From Halalkalicoccus sp. CG83 (lineage in GTDB: Archaea; Halobacteriota; Halobacteria; Halobacteriales; Halalkalicoccaceae): a stretch of DNA of 64,000 bases. Below, one piece after another: positions 16,907-29,529 of the stretch. The notes beneath the pieces were generated by a model. It was not told the DNA's origin, searched no databases, and worked only from the letters and a program-made list of their open reading frames with translations. Numbering within the stretch: the first letter of the stretch is position 1; each line of letters begins with the position of its first letter. Made by a program: the position numbers and the translations under genes. The DNA lies in assembly GCF_037081715.1 (NCBI RefSeq), contig NZ_JAZDDH010000001.1, positions 2,294,001 to 2,358,000 of the forward strand, in the 5' to 3' direction.

Positions 16907-17745
16907 ACTATCACGACTACCTCGCCGGTGAGCCGCTGATCGTCACCGTCGCGCCGACCGGCGGCGTCCACGGCAAGGAGGCCCATCCGAACCTCCCGGA
17001 GACGCCCGAAGAGGTCGCCGAGGCCGCGGCCGCCTGCGAGGAGGCCGGCGCGTCGATCGTCCATCTCCACGCCCGCCGCGGGAACGGCGAGCGCGCGTTC
17101 TCGCGCGAGCGGTTCCAGGCGCTCACCGAGGCGGTACGGGCGGCGACCGACGACGTCATCGTCCAGCACTCGACGGGCGGGACCGGCGTCCCCCTGGAGA
17201 AGCGGCTCGAACCCCTCCGGACGGATCCGGCGCCGGAGATGGCGAGTCTCGACATGGGGCCGGTCAACCGGTACCAGCACCTCACGAGCGAGAACCCGCG
17301 GGGAATGGTCGACGCGCTCCACGACGAGATGCAGGTACGAGGAATCAAACCCGAGATGGAGGCGTTCAACCCCGGCCACCTCAACGAGGTACACGCCTTC
17401 CTCGAGCGGGCCGACGTGGCCGACCCACCGTACGTGAACGTCCTCCTCGGCGGCGGGACGCTCACCGTTCCCCGTCCGCGAAACCTGTTCAACCTCGTCG
17501 AGAACCTCCCTGACGGAGCAGTCTTCAACACGCTCGCGACGGGCCGCCACCAGCTGCCGTTGACGACGATGGGGATCCTGCTGGGCGGGCACGTCCGCGT
17601 CGGCTTCGAGGACAACCTCCACTACCGCCGGGGCGAACGCGCCGAGAGCAACGCCCAGCTGGTCGAGCGCACCCGCGAGATCGCCGAACTGCTCGGTCGA
17701 CCGGTCGCGACGCCCGCCGAGGCCCGCGAGATACTCGGGATCTGA
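16903..17745 (+). CDS. 3-keto-5-aminohexanoate cleavage (BKACE) family enzyme
   Basis: TIM-barrel protein of 280 residues. The zinc-binding VHLHARRGNG segment lies near residue 52 and QHSTGGTG near residue 87. Later NVLLGGG and GHVRVGFEDN blocks are also typical of BKACE. These enzymes condense a beta-keto acid with acetyl-CoA to give acetoacetate and a new CoA ester; the substrate varies by subfamily. ATG 16903 overlaps the preceding stop by four bases. A longer frame from 16846 is out of context. Confidence 0.85.
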   Translation: MNYHDYLAGEPLIVTVAPTGGVHGKEAHPNLPETPEEVAEAAAACEEAGASIVHLHARRGNGERAFSRERFQALTEAVRAATDDVIVQHSTGGTGVPLEKRLEPLRTDPAPEMASLDMGPVNRYQHLTSENPRGMVDALHDEMQVRGIKPEMEAFNPGHLNEVHAFLERADVADPPYVNVLLGGGTLTVPRPRNLFNLVENLPDGAVFNTLATGRHQLPLTTMGILLGGHVRVGFEDNLHYRRGERAESNAQLVERTREIAELLGRPVATPAEAREILGI

Positions 17746-17790
17746 GGCGAACGGCAGGCTATTTGGCCGTCCGTCGTGAACCCGCGGGGC

Positions 17791-18612
17791 ATGGTCGAGG
17801 ACAGCGAGGATCCCAGCGAGGAGACGCAGTACCACATCGACGTCGGCCCCGAGGACGTCGCCTCCTCCGTGCTGCTCCCGGGCAACCCCGAGCGCGTCGA
17901 GAAGATCACCGCCCACTGGAAGGACGCCGAGGAGCAGGGCAGTCACCGAGAGTACCGCACCGTCACGGGTAGCTACGAGGAGGTACCGATCTCGGTCACG
18001 TCGACGGGGATCGGCAGTCCCTCGGCTGCGATCGCCGTCGAGGAGCTAGCGAGGGTCGGCGCCGACACGTTCATCCGGGTCGGCTCCTGCGGCGCGATCC
18101 AGGAGGGGATGGCGGTTGGCGACCTGGTGATCACCACGGGCGCGGTCCGCCAGGAGGGAACGAGCGGGGAGTACGTCCGCGAGGATTACCCCGCGAGCGC
18201 CGATCACGAGGTCGTGTGTGCGCTCGTGGCCGCCGCCGAACGGCTGGGCTACGACTACCACACCGGGATCACGATGAGCGCCGATTCCTTCTACGCCGGC
18301 CAGGGACGCCCCGGGTTCGAGGGGTTCGAGGCGTCGGGTAGCGACGACCTCGTGGAGGCGCTCCGGGAGGCTAACGTGAAGAACATCGAGATGGAGGCGA
18401 GCGCGATCCTCACGATCGCGAACGTCTACGGACTGCGCGCGGGTGCGGTCTGCTCGGTCTACGCGAACCGCATCACCGGCGAATTCAGGACCGAGGGCGA
18501 GTCACGTGCCGCCGAAACCGCCTCGCTCGCGGTGGCGCTGCTCGCGCGGATGGACGAGGTGAAGGAGCGCGAGGGAGTCGAGAAGTGGCACGCGGGGCTA
18601 TCGCTCGACTGA
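17791..18612 (+). CDS. udp: Nucleoside (uridine) phosphorylase
   Basis: Purine/uridine phosphorylase superfamily 1 protein of about 273 residues that splits nucleosides with phosphate into base and ribose-1-phosphate. The signature STGIGSPSAAIAVEEL and RVGSCGAIQ segments and the later IEMEASAILTIA match uridine phosphorylases. ATG 17791 is chosen, though a GTG at 17776 is also in frame. Together with cdd upstream it could channel cytidine to uracil and ribose-1-phosphate. Confidence 0.85.
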   Translation: MVEDSEDPSEETQYHIDVGPEDVASSVLLPGNPERVEKITAHWKDAEEQGSHREYRTVTGSYEEVPISVTSTGIGSPSAAIAVEELARVGADTFIRVGSCGAIQEGMAVGDLVITTGAVRQEGTSGEYVREDYPASADHEVVCALVAAAERLGYDYHTGITMSADSFYAGQGRPGFEGFEASGSDDLVEALREANVKNIEMEASAILTIANVYGLRAGAVCSVYANRITGEFRTEGESRAAETASLAVALLARMDEVKEREGVEKWHAGLSLD

Positions 18613-18762
18613 TCTGATACCGTGTGCGGACGCGGCGAGCGAGTGGGAGCACGGGAGAGCAACGTTCTGCGGGAGGAGCGAGCCGCGCTTTTTGGTGCAG
18701 ATTTTTGCGGCGAGTGGTTCGGTCACAGAGTGACCGAATCCCGAGCCGGAAAAAGGTGCGTT
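18613..18762. terminator. Convergent intergenic region with T-runs and hairpin
   Basis: The spacer has two T5 runs (about 18690-18694 and 18712-18716), typical of archaeal termination after the phosphorylase gene. A perfect hairpin follows, TTCGGTCAC-AGA-GTGACCGAA at 18718-18738. Both genes end here, so bidirectional termination is likely. Confidence 0.5.
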
Positions 18763-19914
18763 TTAGAGGTACTTCCAGGCACGCTTCGCACGCTTCGGCG
18801 AGGAGACGTCGGCGATCCAGCGGGCGGCGACGGCCTTCTTCAGCGTCTCGGCGCCGATCCAGCCGAACGTGTTGATCGGCAGCCCCTGGATGTCGTTCGC
18901 GACCGCCTCGTCGCCGATCGAGATGAGCGTCCCCTTGTCCTTGTACGTCCAGGTCTTCAGCGGTCGACCCTCGATCGCGCGCGCGACGTTCTCGCCGACG
19001 AGTTCGGCGGCCTGCCAGGCGGCCTGCGCGGTCGGCGGGGCGGGCGCCTCGCCCTGGTTGATCACGGCCGAGTCGCCAAGCGCGAAGACGCGCTCGTCGC
19101 TGGTCTGGAACGTCGACTCCGTGACGACGCGGTTGTGTTCCTTCTCGACGTTCGCACCCTCGAGCGCCTCGCGGCCGGTGATGCCGCCGGTCCAGACGAA
19201 GACGTCGTAGTCGAGAGGTTCGCCCTCGTCGAAGTGGATGGCCTCCTCGTCGGCCTCCGTGATGGGATCGTCGGTGAGGATCTCGATCTCCTTCTCGTTC
19301 AGGCGCTTCTTCACCGCACCCTGGAGTTCGGGGTCCTGACCGGGCATGATCTCGGGCAGCGCTTCGATCAGCGTCACCTCGATCGGCGCGTTGTGCTTGT
19401 CGCGGAACTCCGCGACCTCGCCGGCGCTCTGGATGCCCGACAGCCCCGCGCCGCCGATGGCGACCTGTGCGGGCTCCTCGCGCGTGGCCTCCCGGGCGGC
19501 CTCCTTGACCGAGCGGTGGATCTCGAGGGCGTCGTCGAGGCTCTTCAGCGTTAGCGAGTGCTCGTCGAGGCCGGGGATACCGTAGTAGGCCGTTGAGGAG
19601 CCGAGCGCCACGACCACGTAGTCGTACTCGACGTCGGTGCCGTCGTCGAGCGAGACGACGCGCTCGTCGGTGTCGACGTTCGTCACCTCACCCTCGAGGA
19701 AGCGGGTGCTGGGGGACTTGACCTCGGAGACGGGGATCTTGACGTGCTCCTGGACGCTCGGGTTGCGGATGACCCGGTGGGTCTCGTGGAGCACGAGGTG
19801 GTAGTCCGTCTCCGAGATCCAGGTGATCCGGGCGTCCTCTAGCTCGTCCTCGAGGGTCTGGACTGCGCCGGCACCCGCGTAGCCGGCACCGAGCACGGCG
19901 ACCTCTGTAGTCAT
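18763..19914 (-). CDS. NAD(P)/FAD-dependent oxidoreductase, type II NADH dehydrogenase-like
   Basis: Protein of 383 residues with two Rossmann motifs: VLGAGYAGAGAV at the N-terminus for FAD and GGAGLSGIQSAGE near residue 155 for NAD(P)H. ALGDSAVINQGEAPAPPTAQ near residue 300 is the second FAD motif of NDH-2. It would pass electrons from NADH to quinone at the inner membrane face without pumping protons. Start ATG 19914 puts the glycine motif at the extreme N-terminus. An upstream in-frame start adds only seven residues. Confidence 0.88.
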   Translation of the reverse strand: MTTEVAVLGAGYAGAGAVQTLEDELEDARITWISETDYHLVLHETHRVIRNPSVQEHVKIPVSEVKSPSTRFLEGEVTNVDTDERVVSLDDGTDVEYDYVVVALGSSTAYYGIPGLDEHSLTLKSLDDALEIHRSVKEAAREATREEPAQVAIGGAGLSGIQSAGEVAEFRDKHNAPIEVTLIEALPEIMPGQDPELQGAVKKRLNEKEIEILTDDPITEADEEAIHFDEGEPLDYDVFVWTGGITGREALEGANVEKEHNRVVTESTFQTSDERVFALGDSAVINQGEAPAPPTAQAAWQAAELVGENVARAIEGRPLKTWTYKDKGTLISIGDEAVANDIQGLPINTFGWIGAETLKKAVAARWIADVSSPKRAKRAWKYL

Positions 19915-19983
19915 ACCTCGCTCTGAGGTAGCCACCGATACAAAGGTGTTGAAACCCCCGCGCGGCTGTGAGCGGTTGACAGC

Positions 19984-20517
19984 CTAGTGCTCGGCGTCAC
20001 CGACCGGCGCCTCCATGTCGTCGATCTGGAGGATGAGGATGTTGCCCGTGTCGTCCTTCCCGTCGACGGTGCCCTCGATGACGAGCTTCGAGAGCGGCGT
20101 CGGGCCGACGGTCACCGAGTCGCCCTCGTGGTACTCGCGGACCGACCCCTGGATGTGGATCTCCGCACGGCAGAGTTCGGGATGGTGGACGCTCGAGAGG
20201 TCGATCTCCACGACGTTTACGTCCTCGACGGACTCGCCGTTGTGCTGGAGCGGAACCGAGGCGGGCTCGTCCATCTGCTGGACGTCGAGCGCCTCGTAGG
20301 CGGTCGCCGTCGGTTTGTAGCCGCCCTTCGGACCCGGTACCCCTTCGACCAGCTGAAGCGCCTTCAGGCTCTGCATCTGGTTGCGGATCGTTCCGGGATT
20401 GCGATCGACCTCCGTGGCGATGTCCTCGCCCTTGACTGCGTCCTCGGCTTCCCGATGGAGATTGATCAACGCGGTGAGTATGGTCTTCTGGCTCGGCGTC
20501 AGTTCGATCGATGACAT
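19984..20517 (-). CDS. Winged-helix transcription regulator (Rrf2/HTH type)
   Basis: Protein of 177 residues. Residues 5-75 form a winged helix (LTPSQKTILTALINL, then a recognition helix near RNPGTIRNQMQSLKALQLV, then a basic wing GPKGGYKPT). The C-terminal half is a beta-rich acidic domain that may sense a ligand. Haloarchaeal databases often label this conserved family Rrf2-like, but no Fe-S cysteine cluster is present (one cysteine only). A palindrome just upstream may be its own operator. Confidence 0.75.
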   Translation of the reverse strand: MSSIELTPSQKTILTALINLHREAEDAVKGEDIATEVDRNPGTIRNQMQSLKALQLVEGVPGPKGGYKPTATAYEALDVQQMDEPASVPLQHNGESVEDVNVVEIDLSSVHHPELCRAEIHIQGSVREYHEGDSVTVGPTPLSKLVIEGTVDGKDDTGNILILQIDDMEAPVGDAEH

Positions 20518-20521
20518 GGCC

Positions 20522-20535
20522 TGTCATTCGTGACA
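20522..20535 (-). promoter_or_regulatory. Palindrome between TATA box and start of the HTH gene
   Basis: TGTCA-TTCG-TGACA lies 5-18 bases upstream of the regulator's ATG. A TATA-like ATTTAAG sits about 30 bases from the ATG on the same strand. A repressor bound here would block transcription, so autoregulation is the simple reading. Confidence 0.4.
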
Positions 20536-20669
20536 AGCTCGCTTAAATCCGACGAATAACCGCGCAGACACTCTCGTATCCGTAGACAGGGGTAGTATCG
20601 GTCGGTAATCCTTACGAATAATGAGACGAAACCGTGGGGGTTATTCCTGAGGAAAGGGGAGAGGGGTGC

Positions 20670-21572
20670 ATGAGACGAGAGGTTCGGATCATCGGCGCAC
20701 CGACCGACTACGGCGCGAACCGTCGCGGCGTCGACATGGGACCCTCCGCGATTCGATACGCCGGCCTCGCCGCCGAACTCGACTCGCTCGGGCGAACCTG
20801 TACCGACGACGGCGATCTGACGGTCGCCCGTGCCGAGGAGCGTAATCCGGACGCTGCCTCGACCATCGGCTCCGCGAAGTTCCTCCGAGAGGTGCGCGAG
20901 GTCTGTGAGCGGTTGTCCGAGGAGGTCGCGGCCACCATCGCCGACGGCGCGTTTCCCCTGGTGCTCGGCGGGGACCACTCGATCGCCATCGGGACGATGA
21001 ACGGCGCGAACCGTGACGCCGACGCCGGCGTGGTCTGGTTCGACGCCCACGCCGACTTCAACACGCCAGAGACCTCCCCGAGCGGCAACGTCCACGGGAT
21101 GCCGCTGGCCGCGGCGCTCGGTTACGGCGAGTTCGGCGAGGGATGGAACCCCTCGGCGGGGATCGATCCGTCGAACGTCGCGCTCGTCGGGCTGCGCGAT
21201 CTGGACGAACCCGAGAGAGTCGCCGTTCGAGAGAGCGACGTGACGGCGTTCACGATGTCCGACATCGACGAACGCGGCGTCGGTCCGGTGACCGAGGAGG
21301 CCCTCGAGGTCGCGGCCGACGGGACGACCGGCGTTCACGTCAGCCTCGATCTCGACTGGCTCGATCCCAACGAGGCTCCCGGCGTCGGGACGCCGGTTCG
21401 GGGCGGAGTGACCTACCGTGAGGCCCACGCCGCCATGGAGATCGTCGCCGATCAGGGCGCACTGCGGTCGCTCGAACTCGTCGAGGTCAACCCGGTGCTT
21501 GACGAACGAAACGAGACCGCGTCGCTCGCGACGGAGCTGGCTGCAAGCGCGTTTGGAAAGAGAGTGATATAA
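20670..21572 (+). CDS. rocF: Arginase (ureohydrolase family)
   Basis: Protein of 300 residues with the three manganese-binding blocks of ureohydrolases: GGDHS (Asp102-His103), DAHADFNTP (Asp125, His127, Asp129) and SLDLDWLDP (Asp227, Asp229). The NTPETSPSGNVHGMPLA loop matches arginases rather than agmatinases. It would hydrolyse arginine to ornithine and urea. ATG 20670 is preferred over a GTG at 20634, whose leader is non-conserved in character. No arc fermentation genes are adjacent. Confidence 0.88.
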   Translation: MRREVRIIGAPTDYGANRRGVDMGPSAIRYAGLAAELDSLGRTCTDDGDLTVARAEERNPDAASTIGSAKFLREVREVCERLSEEVAATIADGAFPLVLGGDHSIAIGTMNGANRDADAGVVWFDAHADFNTPETSPSGNVHGMPLAAALGYGEFGEGWNPSAGIDPSNVALVGLRDLDEPERVAVRESDVTAFTMSDIDERGVGPVTEEALEVAADGTTGVHVSLDLDWLDPNEAPGVGTPVRGGVTYREAHAAMEIVADQGALRSLELVEVNPVLDERNETASLATELAASAFGKRVI

Positions 21573-21628
21573 CACCAAAGGTATTAGGCTATGAATTTAA
21601 TCGTCTCTGGCGCGTCCTCGTAGACGTA

Positions 21629-22018
21629 ATGGACCGCAGTGCCGTGTTGAACGTGAACGAGGTCGAGAACCGATCACCGACCGAACGCCCTCCCGCGTCG
21701 CTGACGACGGATCGGCTGCTCGATACGCTCGCGAACGCCCACCGCCGCCGTGTCGTTCGGCGGTTGTTCGAACGTGACGCCCCCGTCCCGTTCGAACGGC
21801 TCGTCGACGACCTGGCGACCACGCAGGCTGCCGAAACCGGCGAGGCCGACCGTGAGGCCGTACGGATCGCCCTCCATCACACCCACCTCCCGAAGCTGGT
21901 CGACGACGGCGTCGTCACCTTCGACCGCGAGGAGAGCATCGTCGAGCCCGGACCGCAGCTCCGCGTGGTCGCGGCCTGTCTCGACGCGCTCGAACGTACC
22001 CGCGAGCGGGTTCGCTGA
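21629..22018 (+). CDS. Winged-helix protein with DUF7344-like domain
   Basis: Protein of 129 residues. A short N-terminal arm is followed by TTDRLLDTLANAHRRRVVRRLFE and then IALHHTHLPKLVDDGVVTFD, the arrangement found in many haloarchaeal DUF7344 HTH proteins. The same HTHLPKLdd-GVVT pattern recurs in the gene at 34983-35570. It is probably a DNA-binding regulator with an unknown target. Confidence 0.75.
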   Translation: MDRSAVLNVNEVENRSPTERPPASLTTDRLLDTLANAHRRRVVRRLFERDAPVPFERLVDDLATTQAAETGEADREAVRIALHHTHLPKLVDDGVVTFDREESIVEPGPQLRVVAACLDALERTRERVR

Positions 22019-22074
22019 GCGACGCGGTCCGTTCTGCGAACCGATCGCGGCGAGAACGAGTCGAGACGAGACGG

Positions 22075-24516
22075 CTACGTGACGTCCGGAACGACGTCGA
22101 CGCTGGCGACGGTGTCGTCCGCCGCGAGACGCATCACGATGACGCCCATCGTGTTGCGCCCGACTCTGGAGATGTCGGCGGCGTGGATGCGCATGATCTG
22201 GGCGTCGTCGCTCATCAGCGCGAGGTCGTCGCTCTCGGCGACGGACTCGACCGCGGCGACGGGGCCGTTTCGCTCGCCGGTCTTGATGTCGATCAGTCCC
22301 TTACCGTAGCGCGACTGGACCCGGTACTCCGAGAACGGCGTCCGTTTGCCGTAGCCGTTCTCCGTTATCGTCAGGAGGTCGCGGCCCTCCTGTGCGACGA
22401 CGAGTCCGACCACGCGGTCGTCACCCTGGAGCCTGATTCCGTTGACTCCACGGGCGGTTCGGCCCATCGCGCGGGCCTCGCTCTCGGGAAACCGGATCGC
22501 CATTCCGTTTCGGGTGGCGAGCAGGAGGTCCGCCGAGCCGTCCGTCACCGTGACGTCGACGAGCCGATCGCCCTCCTCGAGCGAGGCGGCGATCAGCCCC
22601 GACGAGCGGACCCGCTCGAACGCGCTCGCCGCCGTTCGCTTGACGTAGCCCCGTTCGGTCACCATCGTGAGGTACTCGTCGTCCTCGAACTCGTCGGTAC
22701 CGACGACCGCGGTGAGCTCCTCGCCCTCGTCGAGGTCGAGGACGTTCACCGCGGACTTCCCCCTGGCGGTTCGGCCCATCTCGGGGATCTCGAAACCCCG
22801 AAGTTGGTAGGCCTTCCCGTGATTCGTAAAGCAGAGCAGGTAGTCGTGGGTGTTCGCGCGGAACACCTTCGAGACGCGATCGCCCTCCTTCAGGTTCGCG
22901 CCGATGATCCCCTTGCCGCCGCGACCCTGGGGGTCGAACGTCGAGACCGGCATTCGCTTCACGTAGTCGTCCTCGGTGATCACCACGAGCACGTCCTCCT
23001 CGGGAATGAGGTCCTCGTGGGCGACGGTGCTCGTCCCCTCGATGATTCGGGTTCGTCGCTCGTCGCCGTACTCCTCGCGCATCTCGCGGAGCTCCTCCTT
23101 GATGACGCCCAACAGTTCGGACTCCTCGGCGAGGATCGTCTCCAGTCGATCGATCTCCTCGAGGAGTCCGTCGTACTCCTCCTCAATCTCCTCGCGCTCG
23201 AGCGAGGTGAGGCTGCCCAGCTGCATCCGAACGATGTGTTCGGCCTGCGCCTCGGAGAACTCGAACTCCGCCCCGAGGGCCTCCTTGGCCGCATCGCGGT
23301 TCTCCGCGTTGCGGATCAGTTCGACCACGCTCTCGGCGTTCTCGAGCGCCCGAAGCCGTCCCTCGAGGATGTGGGCGCGGTCCTCGGCCTCCGCGAGGTC
23401 GTACTCGCTGCGCCGGCGGACGACCTCCTTTCGATGCGCGACGTAGTGTTCGAGCGTCTCCTTCAGGTCGAGCACCTCGGGCTGGCCGTCGACCAGCGCG
23501 AGGTTGATCACGCCGAAGGTGGTCTCGAGGTGGCGCTCGAGCAGCTGGTTCTCGACGACGTCGGCGTTCGCTCCGCGTTTGAGATCGATCGCGATTCGGA
23601 TGCCGTCACGGTCGGACTCGTCGCGGAGGTCGCTGATCCCCTCGATCTTCCCCTCGTTGACGTCGTCGGCGATGCGCTCGACCAGGCGGGCCTTGTTCTG
23701 CTGGTAGGGCAGTTCGGTGATGACGATGCGCTCGCGTCGGCCGGCCTCCTCGCGTTCGAACTCCGCGCGCACGCGGATCCGGCCGCGGCCCGTCGTGTAC
23801 GCGGAGTGGATCGCCTCTCGGCCGACGATGTTCGCACCCGTCGGGAAGTCCGGTCCCTTTACGTGCTCCATCAGGTCGGCGATCGAGCAGCCGGGATCGT
23901 CGATCAGGTGGATCGTCGCGTCGATCACCTCTCTCAAATTATGCGGCGGGACGTTCGTGCTCATCCCGACGGCGATTCCCGACGAGCCGTTCACGAGGAG
24001 ATTGGGGATCGCTGACGGCAGCACGTCGGGCTCCTCGAGGCGGTCGTCGTAGTTCGAGCTGAAGTCGACGGTGTCCTTCCCGATGTCCGAGAGCAGCTCC
24101 TCGGAGATCGGGCTCATGCGTGCCTCGGTGTAGCGCATCGCCGCCGGCGGGTCGCCGTCGACGCTCCCGAAGTTGCCCTGGCCGTCGACGAGCGGGTAAC
24201 GCATCGAGAAGCCCTGGGCCATGCGAACGAGCGCGTCGTAGATCGCACTGTCGCCGTGTGGGTGGTAGTCTCCCATCGTGTCCCCGACGACCGAGGAGGA
24301 CTTGCGGTGGCCCGCCCGGGAGGTGACGCCCTCGGCGTGCATCGCGTAGAGGATGCGCCGGTGGACGGGTTTCAGCCCGTCCCGGACGTCGGGAAGTGCA
24401 CGACCCGCGATGACGCTCATCGCGTAGTCGATGTAGGACTGCTCCATCTCGTCCTCGATGCGGACGGTGTCGATTCGTGCGGCGTCGATGTCGGGGTCGG
24501 GAATGTCCGAGCTCAT
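22075..24516 (-). CDS. gyrA: DNA gyrase subunit A
   Basis: Protein of 813 residues. The breakage-reunion domain contains the catalytic tyrosine in [10 protein letters not shown] (about Tyr129). The C-terminal half has six beta-pinwheel blades of the GyrA-C type ([43 protein letters not shown] and similar), with the GyrA-box-like QGRGGKG. With GyrB it introduces negative supercoils using ATP. It lies downstream of gyrB on the same strand, with an unusually long, hairpin-filled 397-base spacer. Confidence 0.97.
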   Translation of the reverse strand: MSSDIPDPDIDAARIDTVRIEDEMEQSYIDYAMSVIAGRALPDVRDGLKPVHRRILYAMHAEGVTSRAGHRKSSSVVGDTMGDYHPHGDSAIYDALVRMAQGFSMRYPLVDGQGNFGSVDGDPPAAMRYTEARMSPISEELLSDIGKDTVDFSSNYDDRLEEPDVLPSAIPNLLVNGSSGIAVGMSTNVPPHNLREVIDATIHLIDDPGCSIADLMEHVKGPDFPTGANIVGREAIHSAYTTGRGRIRVRAEFEREEAGRRERIVITELPYQQNKARLVERIADDVNEGKIEGISDLRDESDRDGIRIAIDLKRGANADVVENQLLERHLETTFGVINLALVDGQPEVLDLKETLEHYVAHRKEVVRRRSEYDLAEAEDRAHILEGRLRALENAESVVELIRNAENRDAAKEALGAEFEFSEAQAEHIVRMQLGSLTSLEREEIEEEYDGLLEEIDRLETILAEESELLGVIKEELREMREEYGDERRTRIIEGTSTVAHEDLIPEEDVLVVITEDDYVKRMPVSTFDPQGRGGKGIIGANLKEGDRVSKVFRANTHDYLLCFTNHGKAYQLRGFEIPEMGRTARGKSAVNVLDLDEGEELTAVVGTDEFEDDEYLTMVTERGYVKRTAASAFERVRSSGLIAASLEEGDRLVDVTVTDGSADLLLATRNGMAIRFPESEARAMGRTARGVNGIRLQGDDRVVGLVVAQEGRDLLTITENGYGKRTPFSEYRVQSRYGKGLIDIKTGERNGPVAAVESVAESDDLALMSDDAQIMRIHAADISRVGRNTMGVIVMRLAADDTVASVDVVPDVT

Positions 24517-24913
24517 TTCGTGGGGGGTTCAGGGTGTGGTCGTCTTCGATACTGCTGGCGATACGGCTGCCGCGGCTGGCGGCGCGGTGACCAGCGCGAG
24601 ATCGCTTTGCGATCTCGCTGGCGAACGGGACGGTTCACGTCCCGTAAGCGGCGTGAGCGGAGCCGCCACTCTCGGCGGCTCCGCGAACGGAGCGGGGAAG
24701 GGCTGGTCTCGGAAGCGCCGTGCGATCGCACGGCGCGACTCGGCGGTGCCTGGCGCTCTCCGAAAACCTCCGGTTTTCGGGATCTCGCAAGACCGGAGGT
24801 CTTGCGTACCTCGCGGCGACGAAGTCGCCGCTCAGCCCGAAAAGACCACAGAGCGGTCTTTTCTTGGACATGCAAAGGGCGAGAAACGGACGCCAGTCCG
24901 TTTCGAGGACTCT
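24517..24913 (-). repeat. gyrB-gyrA spacer with nine tandem hairpins
   Basis: No gene is supported here. Nine separate inverted repeats follow each other: 24596-24618, 24625-24645, 24658-24683, 24715-24736, 24760-24780, 24786-24806, 24813-24831, 24839-24863 and 24883-24904. Stems are 7-11 bp and loops mostly 3-7 bases (TTT, TCC, GGA and GAA among them). Each stem has a different sequence, so this is an array of similar structures, not a simple repeat. Confidence 0.85.
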
Positions 24914-27150
<2,237 letters not shown>

Positions 27151-29529
27151 ATGACGTCGTTCCAGTCGACACTCGCGGATGAAGGGGGTGTCGCCGACGA
27201 GCTCGCCGCGAACCAACGGGAGATCTCCATCGCCGAGTTCTTCGAGAAGAACAAGCATATGCTCGGCTTCGACAGCGGAGCCCGGGGGCTCGTGACGGCA
27301 GTCAAGGAGGCCGTCGACAACGCCCTCGACGCAACCGAGGAGGCGGGCATCCTCCCGGACATCTACGTCGAGGTCGAGGAGGCCGGCGGCTACTACCGAC
27401 TGATCGTCGAGGACAACGGGCCCGGCATCACGAAGGAGCAGATCCCGAAGGTGTTCGGGAAGCTGCTCTACGGCTCGCGGTTTCACGCTCGCGAACAGTC
27501 CCGGGGCCAGCAGGGGATCGGCATCTCGGCGGCGGTGCTCTACAGCCAGCTCACCTCGGGCAAACCCGCGAAGATCACGTCGCGAACCCAGGGCAACGAC
27601 GAGGCACAGTACTTCGAGCTGATCATCGACACCGACACGAACGAACCGGAGATCCGCCGCGAGGAGACCACCTCCTGGGACCGCCCCCACGGCACTCGCA
27701 TCGAGCTGGAGATGGAGGCGAACATGCGTGCACGCGGCCAGCTCCACGACTACATCAAACACACGGCCGTGGTGAACCCTCACGCTCGGGTCGAGCTCCA
27801 CGAGCCCGCTGACTCGTTCAAGGCCGAACGCGCCACCGACCAGCTCCCAGCCGAGACCGAGGAGATCCGCCCCCATCCACACGGCGTCGAACTGGGGACG
27901 GTGATCAAGATGCTCGGCGCGACCGACTCACACTCGCTGTCGGGCTTCCTCCAGGAGGAGTTCACCCGCGTCGGGAAGAAGACCGCGGAGAAGGTGCTCG
28001 ATGCCTTCCGCGACGAGCACTTCGGCCGCGAGATGGCGTGGCGGCCCCCCGACGAGGACGAGATCGAGGCGGCCGTCCGGGAGTCGACCGCCAACAAGGG
28101 ACCCGAGGCGACCGACGCCTTCGCGACGGGGATCGCAGCGGCCGTCTCGGCCCGCGACCGGCTCGCCCACCACCAGCTCGAGGCGATCGGCGATGAGGTC
28201 GCGACGGAGATCGCGGAGGAGCACGGCACCTTCGGGACGACCGTCCGGGAGAACGCCGTCGGGGCGGCGTGGGAAGCGATCACGGCCGAACGCGAGGCCG
28301 ACTGCTACGAACTCGTCGACGGCGCGACGAGCAGCCGGAAGAACGAGGCGACGATCGAGGCGCTCGCACAGCGAATCGCCGCGAAGTTCGGCGAGGATCC
28401 CCGCGATCGGATCACGCGAAAGGGCCTCCGCGAGTACGTCGACCGCGCGGCGGAGATGACCCAGGAACGCGACGACGTCTCGGTGGGCGAGACCGCCCGC
28501 GAGAACATCGCCTCGGAGCTCTGGTCGGTCATGCTGACGGTCCCCGACGACCTTCCGGCGGTACGGGAGGTAGCGGACGACCGCGACGCCGCGAGCGAGC
28601 TGGTCGAGGCGATGCGCACGACCGACATCATCGCGCCGCCGACGAACTGTCTCGCACCCATCACCGCCGAACTCGTCGAGGCCGGGCTCCGCAAGGAGTT
28701 CGACGCCGACTTCTACGCCGCCGCGACGCGCGATGCCGAGGTACACGGCGGCGACCCGTTCATCGTCGAGGCGGGCATCGCCTACGGCGGGGAGATCCCC
28801 TCGGAAGGATCGATCGAGGTGATGCGCTTCGCGAACCGCGTTCCCCTCGTCTACCAGCGCGGAGCGTGTGCGACCACCGACGTCGTGAAGTCGATCGGCT
28901 GGCGAAACTACGGGCTGGATCAGCCCGGCGACAGCGGCCTTCCCAACGGTCCCGCCGTCGTCATGATCCACGTCGCCTCGACGAACGTTCCGTTCACCAG
29001 CGAGTCGAAAGACGCCATCGCGAACGTCCCCGCGATCGAGGACGAGATCGAGCTCGCGATCCGCGAGGCGGCCCGCCAGCTGAAGTCCCATCTGAACGAA
29101 CAGCGCTCGATCGCGCAACGTCGGAAGAAACAGGACGTGCTGGCGACGATCCTGCCCGAGATGGCCGAGAAGGTCGCGGAGGTCACGGGTCGAGAGCCGC
29201 CGAACATCGACGCGGCGCTCGCTCGCATCATGAACAACGTGCAGGTCTCCCGCGTCGCCGAGAACGGTTCGGTCCGTCTGAGCGTCGAGAACCACTCAAG
29301 CCGCTCGGAGGAGCTCGACGTCACCGAGATCGTCTCGACCGAGCCGACCGACCTCTCCGAGGAGACCACCGTCGTCGAGATGGACGGGGAGTGGTTCGTG
29401 AAGTGGTCGCCGACGATCCCCGGCGGCGAGACGGCCATCCTCGAGTACGCCGTCGACGAGGAGGCATCGTTCGACCTCGACGTGAGCGGGGTCGAGACCG
29501 CGAAACTCACCATCGACCAGGAACAATGA
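27151..29529 (+). CDS. top6B: DNA topoisomerase VI subunit B
   Basis: ATPase subunit of the type IIB topoisomerase, 792 residues. The GHKL motifs are clear: [23 protein letters not shown] and the [11 protein letters not shown] lid. A helix-two-turn-helix, a transducer and a C-terminal Ig-like domain of the size seen in haloarchaea follow. It pairs with Top6A to relax supercoils and decatenate DNA by strand passage. The stop overlaps the top6A ATG by three bases. Confidence 0.96.
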   Translation: MTSFQSTLADEGGVADELAANQREISIAEFFEKNKHMLGFDSGARGLVTAVKEAVDNALDATEEAGILPDIYVEVEEAGGYYRLIVEDNGPGITKEQIPKVFGKLLYGSRFHAREQSRGQQGIGISAAVLYSQLTSGKPAKITSRTQGNDEAQYFELIIDTDTNEPEIRREETTSWDRPHGTRIELEMEANMRARGQLHDYIKHTAVVNPHARVELHEPADSFKAERATDQLPAETEEIRPHPHGVELGTVIKMLGATDSHSLSGFLQEEFTRVGKKTAEKVLDAFRDEHFGREMAWRPPDEDEIEAAVRESTANKGPEATDAFATGIAAAVSARDRLAHHQLEAIGDEVATEIAEEHGTFGTTVRENAVGAAWEAITAEREADCYELVDGATSSRKNEATIEALAQRIAAKFGEDPRDRITRKGLREYVDRAAEMTQERDDVSVGETARENIASELWSVMLTVPDDLPAVREVADDRDAASELVEAMRTTDIIAPPTNCLAPITAELVEAGLRKEFDADFYAAATRDAEVHGGDPFIVEAGIAYGGEIPSEGSIEVMRFANRVPLVYQRGACATTDVVKSIGWRNYGLDQPGDSGLPNGPAVVMIHVASTNVPFTSESKDAIANVPAIEDEIELAIREAARQLKSHLNEQRSIAQRRKKQDVLATILPEMAEKVAEVTGREPPNIDAALARIMNNVQVSRVAENGSVRLSVENHSSRSEELDVTEIVSTEPTDLSEETTVVEMDGEWFVKWSPTIPGGETAILEYAVDEEASFDLDVSGVETAKLTIDQEQ

